From the NCBI GenBank assembly GCA_021199475.1, contig JAJQHZ010000140.1:1-64000 (forward strand): a stretch of 64,000 nt of DNA, in the 5' to 3' direction. Shown here one piece after another: positions 49,565 to 57,751 of this stretch. The notes below the pieces were generated by a model. It did no database searches, was not told the DNA's origin, and worked only from the letters and a program-made list of their open reading frames with translations. The translations under genes and the position numbers were made by a program. The number at the start of each line of letters is the position of its first letter. Positions within the stretch are counted from its first letter, which is position 1. Source of the DNA: Lachnospiraceae bacterium. GTDB taxonomy: Bacteria; Bacillota; Clostridia; Lachnospirales; Lachnospiraceae.

Positions 49565-51199
49565 ATGCTGCAGTTAGCGACAATTTTTCAGGATGGAATG
49601 ATTCTGCAAAGGGAAAAACCGGTCACAGTATGGGGGACGGGCACTCCGGGAGCGACTGTAACCGCGGAGATTCAGGGAAAATGTGCCGGAGTGATTACGG
49701 ATGAACAGGGAAAATGGCGTGTGGTTTTGCCTGCGCTTTCGGCTTCGGAAGAGGAGCAGCTTGTGATTGGCTCGGGAGAAGAGACAATTATCTGCCGGGA
49801 TGTCGCGGTCGGGGAAGTCTGGGTCGCAGGCGGACAGTCCAATATGGAATTTCATATGCGTTATGAAAAGCACTTAAAAGAAGCGCTGAAAGCCTGCCCG
49901 AACCGGCGCGTCCGGTTCTTTGACGTGCCGGAGGTTTGCTATGAAGGCCAGATGGAGGAGTTTGACTACAGCCGTCAGAACATCTGGCGCTGTGCTACCG
50001 CAGAAGATCTGGAGTATTTCAGCGCAGTTGGCTACTATTTTGAAAAAGCAATCTGTGATGCACTGAATGTCCCGGTCGGAATCCTCGGGTGCAACTGGGG
50101 TGGAACAATCGCTGCCGCCTGGATGAATCCGGAGACCGTGAAAAAATGCGGTCTGCCCTGGATGCTGGACTATGAGAAGCGGCTTTCAGAGATGGATGTA
50201 GATGTTTATTGGAAAAAGCAGCACCATAATCCGATGAACGACCGGGGAAATCTGTTTGCCGATCCGTTCACAGAATATTTTATGCCGCGTACTCCGTCTG
50301 AGGAGGAAATCCGGGAGTTTTTCACTCATACGCCGGATGGACTGAGTGATTATCTGGAAATGATGCAGCCGCAGGAGATTCCCGGCAGCCTTTACGAGCA
50401 TATGCTCAAAACGATTGCACCGTATGCGATCCGGGGATTTTTGTGGTATCAGGGAGAGAGCGACGACGTCCCGGGGAAAAATATATTATACAAGGATATG
50501 CTGACCGGCCTGATCGGCGACTGGAGAGAGCTCTGGAAGGGGGCAGATATTCCGTTCCTCCTTGTACAGCTGCCAGGTTATGACCGCTGGCTTTTGGAAA
50601 CCGAAGAAAACCACTATCCAATAATCCGCGAGTGCCAGGAGCAGGTCGCAGATACGGTAAATAATGTTTATCTTTGCTCCATATCGGATGTAGGGGAAGA
50701 AAAAGACATTCATCCGAAAAATAAAAAGACGGTCGGCGAGCGCCTGGCTCTGCTCGCGAGAGGACATGTATATAGCGCAGAAGCAGGATCAGAAGAGCTT
50801 CTGTGCGATGCACCCCGCGCCATTTCCGCAGAGAGGAATGAAGATGAGATTACGCTCACGTTCTGCTATGCCGGAGATGGCCTGCGGATTGCCGGAGATT
50901 CCATTGATGCGCTGAAGCTGTATAATGATGCAGGAAAAGAACTGCCCTATGTTTTCCGGGCAGAGGGTGACCGGCTGGTGCTTAGGCTTGCTGAAGCAGA
51001 AGCACACTTGGGCTCATCAACAGAACGAGATGCAGAGGTAGAAATGATTTCGCAGTTAAATGGCGATGCGGAAAAATCCGCTTGTGCAACAGTAACTCCG
51101 GAAAGAATACAGATAAAGTTCGCCCAGACCCCCTGGTTCCTCGTGAACGTTTACAATTCGGCAGGAATACCGGCTGTTCCATTTGAATTTGTATGCTGA
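49565..51199 (+). CDS. Sialate O-acetylesterase-type carbohydrate esterase
   Basis: A 544-aa SASA/SGNH-fold acetylesterase, cytoplasmic. ATG 49565 follows AAGGAGGAATTT; an earlier in-frame start is less likely. A beta-sandwich N-domain (FQDGMILQREKPVTVWGTG) precedes GEVWVAGGQSNMEF with nucleophile Ser92. WYQGESD and the catalytic pair Asp381/His383 in DIHPKNK are present. A final beta domain contains Ser/Glu-rich loops. Related enzymes deacetylate sialic acids or acetylated plant oligosaccharides. Next to a GH120 beta-xylosidase, acetyl-xylo-oligosaccharides are the more likely substrate. Confidence 0.87.
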   Translation: MLQLATIFQDGMILQREKPVTVWGTGTPGATVTAEIQGKCAGVITDEQGKWRVVLPALSASEEEQLVIGSGEETIICRDVAVGEVWVAGGQSNMEFHMRYEKHLKEALKACPNRRVRFFDVPEVCYEGQMEEFDYSRQNIWRCATAEDLEYFSAVGYYFEKAICDALNVPVGILGCNWGGTIAAAWMNPETVKKCGLPWMLDYEKRLSEMDVDVYWKKQHHNPMNDRGNLFADPFTEYFMPRTPSEEEIREFFTHTPDGLSDYLEMMQPQEIPGSLYEHMLKTIAPYAIRGFLWYQGESDDVPGKNILYKDMLTGLIGDWRELWKGADIPFLLVQLPGYDRWLLETEENHYPIIRECQEQVADTVNNVYLCSISDVGEEKDIHPKNKKTVGERLALLARGHVYSAEAGSEELLCDAPRAISAERNEDEITLTFCYAGDGLRIAGDSIDALKLYNDAGKELPYVFRAEGDRLVLRLAEAEAHLGSSTERDAEVEMISQLNGDAEKSACATVTPERIQIKFAQTPWFLVNVYNSAGIPAVPFEFVC

Positions 51200-51200
51200 A

Positions 51201-51440
51201 AAGAATGGAAGAGCGACGGATCAGGAAGCGTATCTCGAAGTGATTACCTGTCATTTGGTCTCGTAGACACATGAGCTTGCCGTGCAGGAGGAAGTATGCC
51301 TTGCCGACACCTATGCCGTCTGGGAAGCTTATGAAGCAGCCGGCTATCCGGTAAAAGCACTTCTGGCCAACGGAATGAACCATCCGTCGAAGACGGGGCA
51401 TGAGATGTATGCCCGCGTGCTGATGAAGCTGATGGAGTAG
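51201..51440 (+). pseudogene. Remnant of an SGNH/GDSL esterase C-terminus
   Basis: One frame reads ATDQEAYLEVI, hits TAG at 51264, and continues as ELAVQEEVCLADTYAVWEAY and NGMNHPSKTGHEMYARVLM to a natural stop at 51440. This is the C-terminal part of an SGNH hydrolase, including the usual NxxH block. No N-terminal half, start or ribosome site remains. It lies just after the esterase gene and is likely the tail of a lost neighbour. Confidence 0.65.
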
Positions 51441-51661
51441 AGGAAAAAGAAAATCGAAACTGTGCGGAAAACGGGGAGAAGCTGTGAGAAATTATTACTT
51501 GTGATAGCAGTAAAGGGACTGTTGATAGCGGTAAAGGTGCTGTGTATGGTTGACGTACGGCACCTTTGTATGTACAGAGCCGGACAATGTGTTTTGCGGC
51601 TAAAGACGCAACCGGCCCTCTTGCATCATAGAAATGCAGGAACAGAAGGGAAACGAGGAAA

Positions 51662-51986
51662 ATGAGTCAGTGGATCTGGCACTTTGGTGAGCTTGAAATA
51701 TATCACAACATGATGCTTCATACCAGAAGGATGGAATACGGGCATCCGGAACCGCCGGTCTGGAAGGTGTACGCCCCGGAGCCGGTCATCCTGTTTTCAA
51801 AAAAGGGCATAACGGACGGCGGTTGCGTGCGGTGGGGACGATCTGATCAACCGGATCTGGGAGATGGCGGCCTATACCTTCCATCTGAACAGCAGGGAAT
51901 TTTTCCTGTGGTGGGTAAGTAAGCCGGTGGTGGCCTGCTTCAGCAATGCGGCGAACATTTTTGCGCGGCAACCGTGGCTCCGCTGA
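51662..51986 (+). pseudogene. Remnant of an alpha-rhamnosidase-like glycosidase
   Basis: ATG 51662 begins MSQWIWHFGELEIYHNMML and PPVWKVYAPEPVILFSKK, the N-terminus of GH78-type rhamnosidases. Sequence then jumps frame: from 51837 it reads DDLINRIWEMAAYTFHLNSR and EFFL, a block normally hundreds of residues later. A few unrelated codons lead to a stop at 51986. Two deletions and a frameshift have destroyed the gene. The flanks 51441-51661 and 51987-52102 show nothing else I can support. Confidence 0.6.
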
Positions 51987-52102
51987 CTATAGTACTTAAA
52001 AATCCGGTTGAATTGAGGTAAATATCGTGGTAATCTACAGCTATAGAAAAGTATAAATTCGTATACGCTCAGGTGAATCCGGCAAAATGAGGAGGTGCAG
52101 GG

Positions 52103-53713
52103 ATGGGGTATTATCTGAACCCGGAAGATGTCATTGATATTTACAGAAGAGAAATCGTAAAACCATATTTTGTAGATAAAACAGAAATGCTAAATGAATT
52201 AATCCCCCTTGTAGAGCAGCAGGGGAGTTATATTTCTGTCACCAGGCCGCGAAGATTTGGGAAATCCGTGGTAGCAGCGATGATAGGATCCTTCTTTGGC
52301 AAGGGCGTAGACAGCAGCGAGGTGTTTTCCCATCTGAGGATTGCCGGAAATGATGGTTATGCGAAGCACATGAACCGGCATAACCTGATTTATATTGATT
52401 TCAGCAGGGCTGTGGAGGAGTGCGAATCCTACAGGGAATATATCAGAACCATTAAAATGCGATTGTTTGATGACTTAAGAGAAGCATATCCAAATGCGAA
52501 AATCCGGGAAGAGGATTCGCTGGGAGCTGCTTTGCGGATCGTATCACTTGCAAATCATAATGAAAAATTCATATTTATATTTGATGAGTGGGATTATGTT
52601 TTTCATAAGGATTATTTCACCGATGCGGACAGAGGAAAGTTCACTGCTTTTCTTGGAGGAATGACAAAGGGGATGGCTTATGTAGAATTGGCATATCTGA
52701 CTGGCGTCCTTCCAATTAAAAAGTATTCCGCCAGCGACACAATGAATCATTTTGATGAATATAATATGGCGAATAGCAGTATGTATGATGAATACTTTGG
52801 ATTTACCAACGAAGAGGTAGATGAACTGTATCAACGCTATCGAAGGAATCATGTCAGGCCGGAATTTTCACGGGAGGATCTGGCCAGATGGTATGATGGA
52901 TATCAGAGAAAAAACGGCAGCAGCATATATAACCCGAATTCGGTTGTACGTGCCCTCACACGTGATGCGCTCAATAATTACTGGGCGAAAGCGGGTGAGT
53001 ATGACGAACTGAAAGATTATGTGCTGAATGATGTGGATGGCGTACGGGAGGCGGTGATGCTGCTTGTCGCCGGTGAACAGGTAGAAGCAGATATATCCGA
53101 ATATGCCACCACGGCTCCGGTTCTTGAAAAACGGGATGAAATTCTGTCTGCCATGGTCGTGTATGGATATTTAAATTATTATGATGGCTGTGTGCGTATA
53201 CCGAACAAAGAACTTGAAATCGAGTTCGACAGGATTATACGGACAGAGCCGAAATACAGCTATATGCGGGAACTGGAAAAGGAGTCCGCGCGCATCCTGC
53301 AGGCGACGTATGACGGGGATGAGGAAACGGTTGGAAAGGTATTGGCTATCGTACACACAACAGAATCGCCTTTAAAAGCGTATAATGACGAAGCAGAATT
53401 ATCAGGAAGCGTGAAGCTTGCATACATCGCAGCGAGAAACACGTATGATATTCAGCGCGAGGATCAGGCAGGAATCGGGTACGTAGATTATATCTTTTAT
53501 CCTCATAACCGATCGGATGACGGCATTATTATTGAACTGAAGGTAGATGATTCCCCGGAGACAGCTTTACAGCAGATCAAGGATAAAAACTACGCCCTGA
53601 AGTTTCAGGGGAAGATCGGCGAACAGCCGAAAACGACTGGGAGAATTATTCTGGTCGGGATCGGGTATAATCGCAAGGATAAAGTACATCGGTGCAGGAT
53701 AGAGGTCGTATAG
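52103..53713 (+). CDS. AAA-ATPase-like protein with PD-(D/E)XK C-terminus
   Basis: A 536-aa protein of the AAA-ATPase-like/DUF1703 family common in gut anaerobes. The N-terminal ATPase has YFVDKTEMLNELI, Walker A as VTRPRRFGKS (Lys54) and Walker B as FIFIFDEWDY. Helices with WYDGYQRKNGSSIYNPNSV follow. The C-terminal domain has GYVDYIFYP then DDGIIIELKVD, the D...ExK form of a restriction-like nuclease fold. Function is unknown; such genes multiply in genomes like mobile or defence-linked elements. ATG follows GAGGAGGTG. A terminator follows it. It stands alone in a gene-decay zone. Confidence 0.8.
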   Translation: MGYYLNPEDVIDIYRREIVKPYFVDKTEMLNELIPLVEQQGSYISVTRPRRFGKSVVAAMIGSFFGKGVDSSEVFSHLRIAGNDGYAKHMNRHNLIYIDFSRAVEECESYREYIRTIKMRLFDDLREAYPNAKIREEDSLGAALRIVSLANHNEKFIFIFDEWDYVFHKDYFTDADRGKFTAFLGGMTKGMAYVELAYLTGVLPIKKYSASDTMNHFDEYNMANSSMYDEYFGFTNEEVDELYQRYRRNHVRPEFSREDLARWYDGYQRKNGSSIYNPNSVVRALTRDALNNYWAKAGEYDELKDYVLNDVDGVREAVMLLVAGEQVEADISEYATTAPVLEKRDEILSAMVVYGYLNYYDGCVRIPNKELEIEFDRIIRTEPKYSYMRELEKESARILQATYDGDEETVGKVLAIVHTTESPLKAYNDEAELSGSVKLAYIAARNTYDIQREDQAGIGYVDYIFYPHNRSDDGIIIELKVDDSPETALQQIKDKNYALKFQGKIGEQPKTTGRIILVGIGYNRKDKVHRCRIEVV

Positions 53714-53763
53714 AAAACGGATTCGGAGGATGATTTCCTGTTCTTCTTTGTTAAAATGCAGGT

Positions 53764-53805
53764 CGCGTTACGTTCACAGAGGACTCGTGGGCGTAACGCG
53801 TTTTT
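53764..53805 (+). terminator. Terminator after the AAA-ATPase-like gene
   Basis: CGCGTTACG (53764-53772) and CGTAACGCG (53792-53800) form a perfect stem followed by TTTTT. Confidence 0.8.
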
Positions 53806-53879
53806 ATGCGCAGGGCTGCGTAAGGAATTTTTTCGGCTGAAACAGCCGGATAAAAATCGGTGATGAAATCCGGCCTGCC

Positions 53880-53908
53880 TTTACATTTTCCGGAAAGTAT
53901 CGTATAAT
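53880..53908 (+). promoter_or_regulatory. Promoter of the dehydratase-like operon
   Basis: TTTACA (53880-53885), 17 bp, TATAAT (53903-53908). Confidence 0.75.
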
Positions 53909-54030
53909 GCGCAGGGAAATTGAGAAAAAACATACGCCGGGAATTTGTGTCGTGTTTTCAGCGAAACAGGCAGGATACGCATGGAATGAAGAGGTTTATT
54001 GGTGCTGCCCGGCAGGGAGGATTAACGATT

Positions 54031-55293
54031 TTGCAGGTTATTGAGACTTTTGGGCATTATATTGAAAAAATGAGTGAGACCAGGCCGGCGCAGGCGCGGC
54101 GGCTTTTGAAGACCGGCTGGCAGGCACAGAACCTGAAGAACCGGTTTGCGCCGGAGAAGGAGCTGCTTCCGGCGGATCAGTATCTGGCGCGGCTGATGAT
54201 GGATATGATGCTGATGCCGCTGAAGAAGCCGGACCAGAGTGTGCTGGTCAGCGTGTTTACGCCGTGCGAGCTGATGCAGGAGGCCGGGCTTTTCCCTTAT
54301 AATGTGGAAGCCTTCTCCTGCTATCTTTCTGCTTCGAAAGCGGAGCGGGCGCTTTTGCAGACGGCGGAGGATTTTGGCATTTCTGAGACGCTGTGCAGCT
54401 ATCATAAGACGTTTATTGGTGCGGCCAGGAGGGGACTTCTTCCTGCGCCGCGCTGCATTGTCTATACAAGTCTGGCCTGCGATGCGAACCTTCTGACGTT
54501 TAAGGAGATGGCGGACTTTTACCAGGTGCCGTGCTTTGCGATTGACGTTCCGGCGGGGCATACGCAGGCGGATATCGCCTACGTAGCCGACCAGTTCCGT
54601 GATTTGAAGCAGTTTCTGGAAAAACAGACGGGCAAAACGATTGATGACGGGCGGCTTGGCGAACGGCTGAAGCGCAGCCGCCGGACGCTGGATAATTATG
54701 ACCGGTTCCAGAAGGGACGGGTGGATAAATACATTCCGGCGGATCTGGTAACGCCGCTGTACAGCGGGATGACGAATAACATTCTGCTGGGTACAGAAGA
54801 GGAGGAACGCTATACGGCGCGCCTGCTTGCGGATATGGAAACGGCCGGTCCCGCGCGGGGAAAGCGCATTTACTGGATGCATACGCTCCCATTCTGGTCA
54901 CAAGCGGTGAAGGATGCATTTCTGCTCAAAGAGAGCGCGCAGATTGTGGGGTGCGAGCTGGCGCAGGTCTCGGATCTGGAGCATCATTCGGACGACCCCT
55001 ACGAGGATATGGAGATGCGTCTGGTGTACAATTCGCTCAATGGCAGCATCACGCGGCGCATTGACGCGGGCAGCCGGCATGCGAAGGAGACGAAGGCGGA
55101 CGGCGTGATCTGGTTCAATCACTGGGGCTGTAAGCATACGCTCGGCGGCTCGCAGCTTGCGAAGAGAAAATTTGAGGCGGAAGGGATTCCGACGCTGATC
55201 CTGGACGGGGACGGCTGCGACCGGAGCCACGGCGGCGAGGGACAGACCTCCACGCGGCTGGGGGCGTTTCTGGAGATGCTTGCCGAGGGGTAA
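54031..55293 (+). CDS. 2-hydroxyacyl-CoA dehydratase subunit-like protein (HgdB/BcrC superfamily)
   Basis: About 420 aa. TTG 54031 is chosen because GGGAGG lies ten bases before it; an in-frame ATG at 53986 is possible and would add 15 residues. Cysteines that could hold an iron-sulfur cluster are in FTPCELMQEAG, LCSYHKTFIGAA, TSLACDANLL and NHWGCKHTLGGSQLAKRKFE. ILDGDGCDRSHGGEGQTSTR is the family C-terminus. HgdB-type subunits carry out radical dehydration or reduction of CoA esters; the related double-cubane cluster proteins reduce small molecules. The next gene, 100 bp on, supplies a second such domain and its ATP-driven activase. No CoA-transferase or other fermentation gene is nearby, so the substrate is open. 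Confidence 0.78.
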   Translation: MQVIETFGHYIEKMSETRPAQARRLLKTGWQAQNLKNRFAPEKELLPADQYLARLMMDMMLMPLKKPDQSVLVSVFTPCELMQEAGLFPYNVEAFSCYLSASKAERALLQTAEDFGISETLCSYHKTFIGAARRGLLPAPRCIVYTSLACDANLLTFKEMADFYQVPCFAIDVPAGHTQADIAYVADQFRDLKQFLEKQTGKTIDDGRLGERLKRSRRTLDNYDRFQKGRVDKYIPADLVTPLYSGMTNNILLGTEEEERYTARLLADMETAGPARGKRIYWMHTLPFWSQAVKDAFLLKESAQIVGCELAQVSDLEHHSDDPYEDMEMRLVYNSLNGSITRRIDAGSRHAKETKADGVIWFNHWGCKHTLGGSQLAKRKFEAEGIPTLILDGDGCDRSHGGEGQTSTRLGAFLEMLAEG

Positions 55294-55393
55294 ACGATGG
55301 ATAATGAAGTGCAGCAATGCGGAGGAATCGCCCAGGCAATCGATGTAATGTGGATAGGTTTAGTGATGCAGGTGACAAGGTGAGGGAACTGTT

Positions 55394-57643
55394 TTGGGAA
55401 AGACATATTATGTTTGTAAATATACACCGCTGGAGCTGCTCGCAGCGTTTGGCGGTGAGTGTGAGAATCTGAATCATATGCCGGAGGGATTTGATTTTGC
55501 GGATCAGATTGCGCATCCGAATCTCTGCGGTTTTGGAAAATCCGTCCTGGAGGCGGTGCTCGCCGGAGAGGTGAGGGAGCTGGTGCTGGTCAACTGCTGC
55601 GATACGATCCGCAGCGTTTATGATCTGCTGAAGGATATGTTTCCCGGCGCAGTGCGGGGGCAGGCGGATGAGGTGCCGGAACGAAAGAATCATGCGGGCG
55701 GCGGTCAGCTGGAGTTTCTCTACAGGGTGGACGCGCTCCACTGCGGAAATGCCTGCAGCCGGGAGCGCATGGCGGCGCAGCTCGCGGATCTGGCAAAGAA
55801 ATACGGGGAATATAAGGGAAAGTCATTTGATTATGAGGCGTTTCGCAGCGCATTTTCTCCGCAGCAGCGCATGACGATGCCGCATATTGCGGTTCTCGGT
55901 GCCCGGATGGGCGAGGAGCTGTTTGAGATGACGGCTCAGAATATGCCGCTTCCGGTCGTAAACGAGACCTGCGTGCACAACCGTTCGGTGGCGTGGACGT
56001 ATCCGGAGGAGGAATTCCAGGCTGGCTCGGATGGTGTGCGACCGGATGGACATTCGGATACGGGAGCAAATGCCGGTGAAAGCAATCGAAGTGGAAGCGG
56101 AATTAGAAACTCCGATGTAAGTAATGTACAGCGTGATGGCTGTGCTTGCGGTAATGGAGCGCATGGGGAAGGAGAGGGAACCGCAAAGGCAGATTTCAGC
56201 GCCCTCATGGACTGGTACGCGGGCGAGCTGCTTGGGCAGATTCCATGCATGCGGATGCTGGATGCCACCGGACGCAAGCAGCTGTATCAGGATCCCTCTT
56301 TGAAGGGAATCATCTATCATACGGTGAAATTCTGTGATTTCTACAGCTTTGAATATGCCGATATCAAGTCGCACACGGACGTGCCGCTTCTGAAAATTGA
56401 GTCGGACTATACGGTGCAGAGCAGCGGACAGCTGCTGACCAGGTTGGAGGCGTTTGCGGAGAGCCTGAGCCTGAATCCACAGCGCCGGTCCAATGCGCAG
56501 CATTCTCCAATTGACCGGCGCGACCTGCCGCCGGTGCTGCCTGCCAGTGGCAGGCGTTTAGCACCGACCGAAGCGGTAGCTGAGACCTTCAGCGAGGGGG
56601 CATTTCCACAAATTGTGGGAGAGATCCGCGCGGCGCAGGAGAATCCGGGCGCGGTACCCGGCGGGGGTTACGGAAGCAATGGCTGCAGCGGTTGTGCAGG
56701 TCAATCTGACGGGGCGAACTGTGCAGGTCAATCTGGCGGAGCGGACTGGGCGAATAAAACCGGAATGGCAGGAATGAGTGGAGAATTTGCGGCATCCGGC
56801 GGCGGAATGACGGTCAGCAATGGGTTGTCCGCAGGACAATATGGAAGGAGAACACCTCACATGGGGAAGGGATATTTTGCGGGGATTGACAGTGGCTCGA
56901 CGAGTACGGACGTTGTGATTTTAAATAAAAAGAAAGAAATCGTGGCGAGCATTATCCTGCCGACCGGTGCGGGCGCGGCGATCGGGGCGGAGCGTGCGCT
57001 GGAGCAGGCGCTGCAGGAGGCAAAGCTTGAGCGGGAGGACATCGATTCCGTCGTCACGACGGGCTATGGCCGCACGGCGATCCAGGTAGGAGACAAGAGC
57101 ATTACGGAAATCACCTGTCACGCGAGAGGAGCGCATTTCCTCGACCCGCGGGTACGGACGGTAGTGGACATCGGCGGGCAGGACAGCAAGGTCATCCGGC
57201 TTGACGAGGACGGCTCAGTGAAGAATTTTGTCATGAACGACAAATGCGCGGCGGGCACCGGCCGCTTCCTGGAAATGATGGCGCGGACGATGGAGATGAG
57301 CCTGGACGAGATCGGAAAGGCTGGCCTCTCTTACGAGGAGGATATCACGATTTCCAGTATGTGCACGGTATTCGCGGAGTCGGAGGTGGTTTCGCTGATC
57401 GCACAGAACAAGAAGCCGGACGACATCGTACACGGCCTGAATAAGGCGGTCGCAGCGAAAACGGCGGCGCTCGTGAAACGCGTCGGCGGCGCGGAAGCCT
57501 ACATGATGACCGGCGGCGTGGCGCAGAACCAGGGTCTTGTGAAGACGCTCGAGGAGCGGCTTGGCACAAAGCTGATTATCAGCGACAAGGCGCAGCTGTG
57601 CGGGGCGCTCGGCGCGGCTCTGTACGCGGCGGATATGGGATGA
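55394..57643 (+). CDS. Fusion of HgdB/BcrC-like domain with CoA-dehydratase activase
   Basis: A 749-aa protein, TTG start behind TGAGGGA. Residues 1-360 are a second HgdB/BcrC-like domain (HPNLCGFGKSVLEAVL, LVNCCDTIRSVYDLL, ALHCGNACSRERM). Residues 490-749 are a complete activase of the HgdC/BadF type: YFAGIDSGSTSTDVVI (ATP site), NDKCAAGTGRFLE and SSMCTVFAESEV (the two Cys that bridge a [4Fe-4S] cluster between subunits), MMTGGVAQNQG. Linkers at about 210-266 and 360-489 are Gly/Ser/Ala/Asn-rich. An AAGGAG followed by ATG at 56861 lies exactly at the start of the activase domain, so separate translation is possible. With the gene upstream it would form a self-contained reductase system. Confidence 0.82.
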   Translation: MGKTYYVCKYTPLELLAAFGGECENLNHMPEGFDFADQIAHPNLCGFGKSVLEAVLAGEVRELVLVNCCDTIRSVYDLLKDMFPGAVRGQADEVPERKNHAGGGQLEFLYRVDALHCGNACSRERMAAQLADLAKKYGEYKGKSFDYEAFRSAFSPQQRMTMPHIAVLGARMGEELFEMTAQNMPLPVVNETCVHNRSVAWTYPEEEFQAGSDGVRPDGHSDTGANAGESNRSGSGIRNSDVSNVQRDGCACGNGAHGEGEGTAKADFSALMDWYAGELLGQIPCMRMLDATGRKQLYQDPSLKGIIYHTVKFCDFYSFEYADIKSHTDVPLLKIESDYTVQSSGQLLTRLEAFAESLSLNPQRRSNAQHSPIDRRDLPPVLPASGRRLAPTEAVAETFSEGAFPQIVGEIRAAQENPGAVPGGGYGSNGCSGCAGQSDGANCAGQSGGADWANKTGMAGMSGEFAASGGGMTVSNGLSAGQYGRRTPHMGKGYFAGIDSGSTSTDVVILNKKKEIVASIILPTGAGAAIGAERALEQALQEAKLEREDIDSVVTTGYGRTAIQVGDKSITEITCHARGAHFLDPRVRTVVDIGGQDSKVIRLDEDGSVKNFVMNDKCAAGTGRFLEMMARTMEMSLDEIGKAGLSYEEDITISSMCTVFAESEVVSLIAQNKKPDDIVHGLNKAVAAKTAALVKRVGGAEAYMMTGGVAQNQGLVKTLEERLGTKLIISDKAQLCGALGAALYAADMG

Positions 57644-57685
57644 ATTTGTTTTTTGACACTTGCTTTTCCTGAGAAAAAGATGTAA

Positions 57686-57723
57686 TATAATGTTAAATCT
57701 AAATTTACTTAATTTGGATTTAA
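57686..57723 (+). promoter_or_regulatory. -10 box and inverted repeat before the DUF234-type ATPase
   Basis: TATAAT lies at 57686-57691 without a well-spaced -35 (TTGACA at 57653 is 27 bp away). Directly after it, TTAAATCTAAATT (57693-57705) and AATTTGGATTTAA (57711-57723) form a 13-5-13 inverted repeat with one mismatch, covering the likely transcription start. Confidence 0.55.
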
Positions 57724-57751
57724 TAGTAGCGACGCTGAAGGGAGGCGTCAT

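Noticed and set aside
51462-51665. 67-aa ORF between the remnants
   Set aside because: No recognisable domain, repetitive VIAVKGLLIAVKV stretch, lies in a decayed region without a ribosome site.
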